Shown: in pieces, positions 60,569-64,000 of the stretch
Position numbering within the stretch: the stretch's first letter is position 1
Layout of the letters: the number at the start of each line of letters is the position of its first letter
Assembly: GCA_016714165.1 (NCBI GenBank)
Contig: JADJNU010000001.1
Location: forward strand, 1,922,001-1,986,000
Length of the DNA: 64,000 bases
Direction: 5' to 3'
Source: Bdellovibrionales bacterium
Lineage (GTDB): Bacteria > Bdellovibrionota > Bdellovibrionia > Bdellovibrionales > UBA1609
Made by a program: the position numbers and the translations under genes
Notes under the pieces: generated by a model
Told to the model about the DNA's origin: nothing
What the model saw: only the letters and a program-made list of their open reading frames with translations
Databases searched by the model: none

Positions 60569-61123
60569 ATGATTCAATGGCTATGCAAGCATCTTTTTTT
60601 AATTTGCTTCTTGATGGGTCGTTCCGCTCTAGCGGCACCCATCCCAGTCACTTCCAGTTCCTTTGTTATTTCGAATCAGATAGGAAAATATATTTCTGAG
60701 CGTGGATTCTCAATCCATGCCGAAAAAACAGATTGGATTCATTCTGCTTCCCCTCCTGATAATCCTAACATTGCCGCTCTCTACCGTTCAAAAACGACTC
60801 ATAAGGGAGTTCAAGCAGGTCTTACCATTCGCGTCGACGATCTCCAAATCAAGCAGTCACTAAAAAATTATGTCAAACAATGGCTGAAAGACTACCCACG
60901 CTTTGGCTTTGATATACTCAATTCAAAGCCAATCCGAATCAACAACCAACGCGCCTTTTTGCTCGACATGATCAATCGCCAGACTTCCAGACAACTGAGA
61001 CAAGTTGTTTTTTTGAAAAACAAGACTGCAGTGATTCTCACCTGTCGAGACCACCGCGAATCATTCAAGAGCGCACTCTCAACCTGCAACGAAATAATTT
61101 CCAACTTTCGCTGGGACAGTTAG
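60569..61123 (+). CDS. Secreted PsbP/DUF1795-like protein
   Basis: 184 residues. Signal peptide MIQWLCKHLFLICFLMGRSALA. The mature part has the alternation of a DUF1795/PsbP-type fold (LTIRVDDLQIKQSLKNYVKQ, KPIRINNQRAFLLDMINRQT, QVVFLKNKTAVILTCRD, CNEIISNFRW at the end), with two Cys likely paired. Function unknown. Directly after the TolB-like gene, likely same operon. Confidence 0.65.
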   Translation: MIQWLCKHLFLICFLMGRSALAAPIPVTSSSFVISNQIGKYISERGFSIHAEKTDWIHSASPPDNPNIAALYRSKTTHKGVQAGLTIRVDDLQIKQSLKNYVKQWLKDYPRFGFDILNSKPIRINNQRAFLLDMINRQTSRQLRQVVFLKNKTAVILTCRDHRESFKSALSTCNEIISNFRWDS

Positions 61124-61162
61124 GAACATTTCCCTGTTAACCCTTCAATATTTAAGGCGATT

Positions 61163-62530
61163 CTAAGAAAGAATGCCCGAGTTTCCTGATGGAGTTGATT
61201 TCTCACTAGTGATGGGATAGGGGTAGCCCACCTTTACTGTATCCCAGGAGATAACATTTCCCGTGTTGGGATTATTAATTCCGTATGCCTTGAGCATATC
61301 GATCAAAAGATCCGAAATTGGACGAAGGGAATTCACGCTTCCCACTTCCTGTCCCCACTTAAACCCAGTCCCTCTACCGGCAATCAAAATGGGAGTATTG
61401 ACGTTGACGTGTCCCAAAGCACAGTCACTCCCCGCATAAATGATCGTTTCATCGAGAAGACCTGCATCTTTGAATTTTCGAATAGCATAGCCAATCGTAT
61501 CGACGTGGCCTTGTATAATACTGTGATATCTATTATCGCATTCTGCACCAGTGTGAACATGATAGGAATCGGCATCTCCTCTTCCAATATTACTGACTGA
61601 TGTGTCCATTGTAATCGTACTGGTTCGAACCAAATCACATTGATGCGCGATAACATGTAGATCAATGGATTTTCGTAAAAACATATTGCAACTATTTATA
61701 TCGGCTAAGTTGGCCGTGACAGACCCAAAACTGCCAAGTGCGCTACAGGTTTTTGCAACGTTGCTATCAATATACTTTTCAATTTCACGAATCTGCGTAA
61801 GGTATTCATCCAGTTTTATAGAGTCACCTGAATTTACGGATGCTTTTATCGTACTTAAATCACTTTTTACAAAATCTAACACGCTTTTCTTACGAGCGAC
61901 TTCTTTCTGACTATTAGCCGCGGCTTCGCTACTGATGATAAAGATCTTATCAAACATAGCCCTCATATTCACTATGGGAAGAATAGGTTTCGTAGAACTT
62001 GCCCAGCTAATGGTCTTTCCGCTGTCGCCATGCACAAAGCCCAGCCCACCGTCTTCGAGAGTGACTCCAGTAACCAAAGAATGTAGCGGAACACCAGAAT
62101 TATCTGCTTTGACTTTATCAGCTATCAATTGATCTATTGACTTGGCGTTTTGTGGTGCGCTGAGAAGAAGTTGCTTATTTTGGATAGAATAGCCAGTGGT
62201 CAACATAGAATATCCATTTCCATGTGTTGTATCTGAACCATCGTATCCTCCGGCAACATCTCCGCCACCGAAACCTCGAGGAATGATCAGATTAGAACGA
62301 ATATCAGAAAGAGTTCTCAGGTAGCCACCCACATCAAAGTGCCAATTACCCTTACTTCCCTTATCTCCTGCAGCTCCTTGGGGCCAAGCCATAGCAACAA
62401 ATCTCTTTCTCATTCCAAGGGATTGACCATATGCGAGTGTTGAACCGAGGACTGAAATCGACTCCAAATAAGGAAGCCACAGCATCGCACCAACACCCCT
62501 CATGAAAGTTCTTCTTGCTATTTTAGTCAT
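61163..62530 (-). CDS. DUF1552 family secreted protein
   Basis: 455 residues from ATG 62530 (eight bases after GGGAG). Tat-type signal: RRTFMRGVGAMLWLPYLES. The mature part matches the DUF1552 family layout: RFVAMAWPQGAAGDKGSKGN, then GNGYSMLTTGYS, SIDQLIADKV, and late VHTGAECDNRYHSIIQGHVD. Such proteins accompany DUF1592 haem-like proteins in Planctomycetes and Myxobacteria; function is unknown. It is 24 bases after the DUF1592-type gene. Confidence 0.88.
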   Translation of the reverse strand: MTKIARRTFMRGVGAMLWLPYLESISVLGSTLAYGQSLGMRKRFVAMAWPQGAAGDKGSKGNWHFDVGGYLRTLSDIRSNLIIPRGFGGGDVAGGYDGSDTTHGNGYSMLTTGYSIQNKQLLLSAPQNAKSIDQLIADKVKADNSGVPLHSLVTGVTLEDGGLGFVHGDSGKTISWASSTKPILPIVNMRAMFDKIFIISSEAAANSQKEVARKKSVLDFVKSDLSTIKASVNSGDSIKLDEYLTQIREIEKYIDSNVAKTCSALGSFGSVTANLADINSCNMFLRKSIDLHVIAHQCDLVRTSTITMDTSVSNIGRGDADSYHVHTGAECDNRYHSIIQGHVDTIGYAIRKFKDAGLLDETIIYAGSDCALGHVNVNTPILIAGRGTGFKWGQEVGSVNSLRPISDLLIDMLKAYGINNPNTGNVISWDTVKVGYPYPITSEKSTPSGNSGILS

Positions 62531-62553
62531 CAGGTCCACTCCCCCAATATCAA

Positions 62554-64000
62554 TTACTGCCTTTTCATTGTAAACTGTGGAGACGATACAAGCGACTCGA
62601 TGAGATCTCTCAAAGGCATCTCTTCGCTCGCTCCAGCCACCACATCAGCGACCAAACAATTACTGCTCTTATAAAAATCCATCTGACTAGCGAAAGAATT
62701 AATTTGTCTAACGAAGCAACTTTTGAACTCAAGTGAATTTCGCAATATTTGCATCATCCCACGGTGATCAACATAAGTTTGCCCAAGGAGTTCACCGCTC
62801 GCATCAACAGCATTGCCGTCTGAATAATACTCGCGAAACCCCCCAAAGCCATTGTATTTCTCCAACGCAATCCCAAATCCATCTATATACTGGTGGCAGC
62901 TCAAGCAAGCAGGATTTGATCGGTGATACTCAATCATACCCCGGACTGATCCAATACCCTTGTCTTTCAGCTCCTGCTCGATTTTCTCGATCTCTTCGAT
63001 CGTGGACTGAGATATGTTTGGAAGTTTTTGACATATAAATCGCTGCTGAATTAAAGATCCACGACCAACGTAAAGCTTTTTTTCACTCTCTTTGAATGTC
63101 TTCATAAAAATAAGAGGATGGGTCAACAGCCCTGTGTATTCGTTTGACTGAACAGGCACAAGAGTCTGACCTTTCGTCCCTGATAGATTAAATTTGTTGG
63201 CGATAGAATCATTGGCAAATACGACTCCTGACTCTATCAGAGCTCCAATTGGCAGATTATTAGAAAGGACATATTCAAAAAATAATATTTCTGAATCATA
63301 GATTTCTCTTTTTGTTATATCATTGAATTTGCTTTCGTTTGACGACTGATAAGTTCCTTTGAATCCCAAAAACTGCGAGAGAAATTGAAAACTAAATCGC
63401 CTGAGATAATTGGGATTAGACAGTATTCTTCTCACATGCTGAATTCGAACCCCGGAATCTTGAATACGCCCGGACTGAATGTCTTTGGCCAATAAATCAT
63501 CTGGAAGCGAAGACAAGAGAAAATAGCTAAATTTCTTTCCCAATTCTAGAGAGGTCATGAGGTTCTGAGAATCATTATTGAGAAACTTAATATGAAAACT
63601 CAAGCCTGAAAAAAGAGCCCATAGCGCGTCTTCAGTAGACTGATTGAAATCGGCATCGCGCAGAATTGAGCCCGAGAATACACTGAGCAATTTTACTTTA
63701 ATTGAAGCAATCTCCGATTCAGGATAAATTTTATTAAGAGCTCTTTCAAGAAATTTATCCAACTTTGCTTTTGCACAAATCTCATCAACGCAATCACGGT
63801 TTATTTGCAAGGTCAGGATTCTTGAAAAAATTTTTGCGATTTCCATTTTAGATTCAACGAAATCAGGGGAGATGGATATTTTGGTATGGCTATCAAAACC
63901 ATTTTCAGCTGTAGGAAGAGGTGCCTTTGACGTTGTTTGAAATATTTCATTCAACTCAGTCTCAGAAAGAGATCGTGATAAAAGATCCTCAAGAGTATAT
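62554..64000 (-). CDS. DUF1592/DUF1588/DUF1585 haem-type protein, C-terminal part
   Basis: The frame is open to the right edge (it reads YTLEDLLSRSLSETELNEIF across the edge), so the gene is truncated and a TTG at 63954 is not its start. At least 482 residues are seen. They contain the DUF1592 region (RRFSFQFLSQFLGFKGTYQS), DUF1588 with a haem c motif CLSCH (NPACLSCHQYIDGFGIALEK) and DUF1585 at the end (EMPLRDLIESLVSSPQFT). Usually paired with DUF1552 genes, as here. Possibly a secreted cytochrome-like enzyme. Confidence 0.88.
   Translation of the reverse strand, partial: YTLEDLLSRSLSETELNEIFQTTSKAPLPTAENGFDSHTKISISPDFVESKMEIAKIFSRILTLQINRDCVDEICAKAKLDKFLERALNKIYPESEIASIKVKLLSVFSGSILRDADFNQSTEDALWALFSGLSFHIKFLNNDSQNLMTSLELGKKFSYFLLSSLPDDLLAKDIQSGRIQDSGVRIQHVRRILSNPNYLRRFSFQFLSQFLGFKGTYQSSNESKFNDITKREIYDSEILFFEYVLSNNLPIGALIESGVVFANDSIANKFNLSGTKGQTLVPVQSNEYTGLLTHPLIFMKTFKESEKKLYVGRGSLIQQRFICQKLPNISQSTIEEIEKIEQELKDKGIGSVRGMIEYHRSNPACLSCHQYIDGFGIALEKYNGFGGFREYYSDGNAVDASGELLGQTYVDHRGMMQILRNSLEFKSCFVRQINSFASQMDFYKSSNCLVADVVAGASEEMPLRDLIESLVSSPQFTMKRQ

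Overview
The window looks like a piece of the chromosome of a motile, Gram-negative, Bdellovibrio-like bacterium (Bdellovibrionota). The evidence is gene content and order: several short flagellins beside fliD-fliS, a flgF-G-A-H-I-J-M-N-K-L run followed by csrA and fliW, recA-cinA-pgpA next to pilT-recX-alaS, OmpA-type lipoproteins, L- and P-ring genes (so an outer membrane), and many secreted proteins of unknown function. The species assignment is inference; no rRNA or tRNA gene was seen.

Layout. 1-3.7 kb (minus): an overlapping operon of a TPR protein, a Maf/MptE-like protein, two GT9 glycosyltransferases and a 59-residue ORF, probably for flagellin or surface glycosylation. 3.9-7.7 kb (minus): FliT-like protein, fliS, fliD, flaG and a flagellin gene with a one-base frameshift. 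8.3-9.8 kb (plus): two secreted paralogs of an unrecognised family. 9.9-10.7 kb (minus): an intact flagellin. 11.1-18.5 kb: arginine genes, argGH (minus) diverging from argCJBFR (plus) across two tandem ARG boxes. 18.6-19.6 kb (minus): a third flagellin with a clear sigma-28 promoter. 19.6-28.1 kb: envelope and secreted proteins, a ParB-like secreted protein, MeaB, and a HEAT-like protein behind a sigma-54 promoter. 28.1-32.0 kb (minus): hldE2-type gene, RDD membrane protein, rsmE, prmA and a secreted protein. 32.1-42.2 kb (minus): fliW, csrA and the flagellar rod/ring/hook-junction genes. 42.5-46.7 kb (plus): lytic transglycosylases, aspartate kinase and a lipoprotein. 46.7-48.9 kb (minus): recA, cinA-like, pgpA. 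49.1-53.5 kb (plus): pilT, recX, alaS. 53.6-61.1 kb: astacin-like lipoprotein, small secreted proteins, agmatinase-like enzyme, mutY and a frameshifted WD40/TolB-like lipoprotein. 61.2-64 kb (minus): a DUF1552 protein and a truncated DUF1592/1588/1585 haem-type protein.

How the parts fit. Filament subunits, cap, chaperones and FlaG lie beside probable glycosylation genes, while the hook-junction, rod and ring genes lie 25 kb away with FlgM and the FliW-CsrA pair. Two flagellins appear to have long, GGA-rich leaders with possible CsrA sites, which would join the two halves: FliW and CsrA would tie flagellin translation to export. Upstream of those two leaders are 22-bp phased degenerate repeats, which I consider the least explained structure here. 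ArgJ is a probable bifunctional enzyme that recycles acetyl groups, and ArgR probably controls both arginine operons through the paired boxes.

Caution: three genes (flagellin at 7.4 kb, secreted protein at 22.4 kb, TolB-like protein at 59.9 kb) are each broken by the apparent loss of one base within a C/G run. This may be an assembly artefact.
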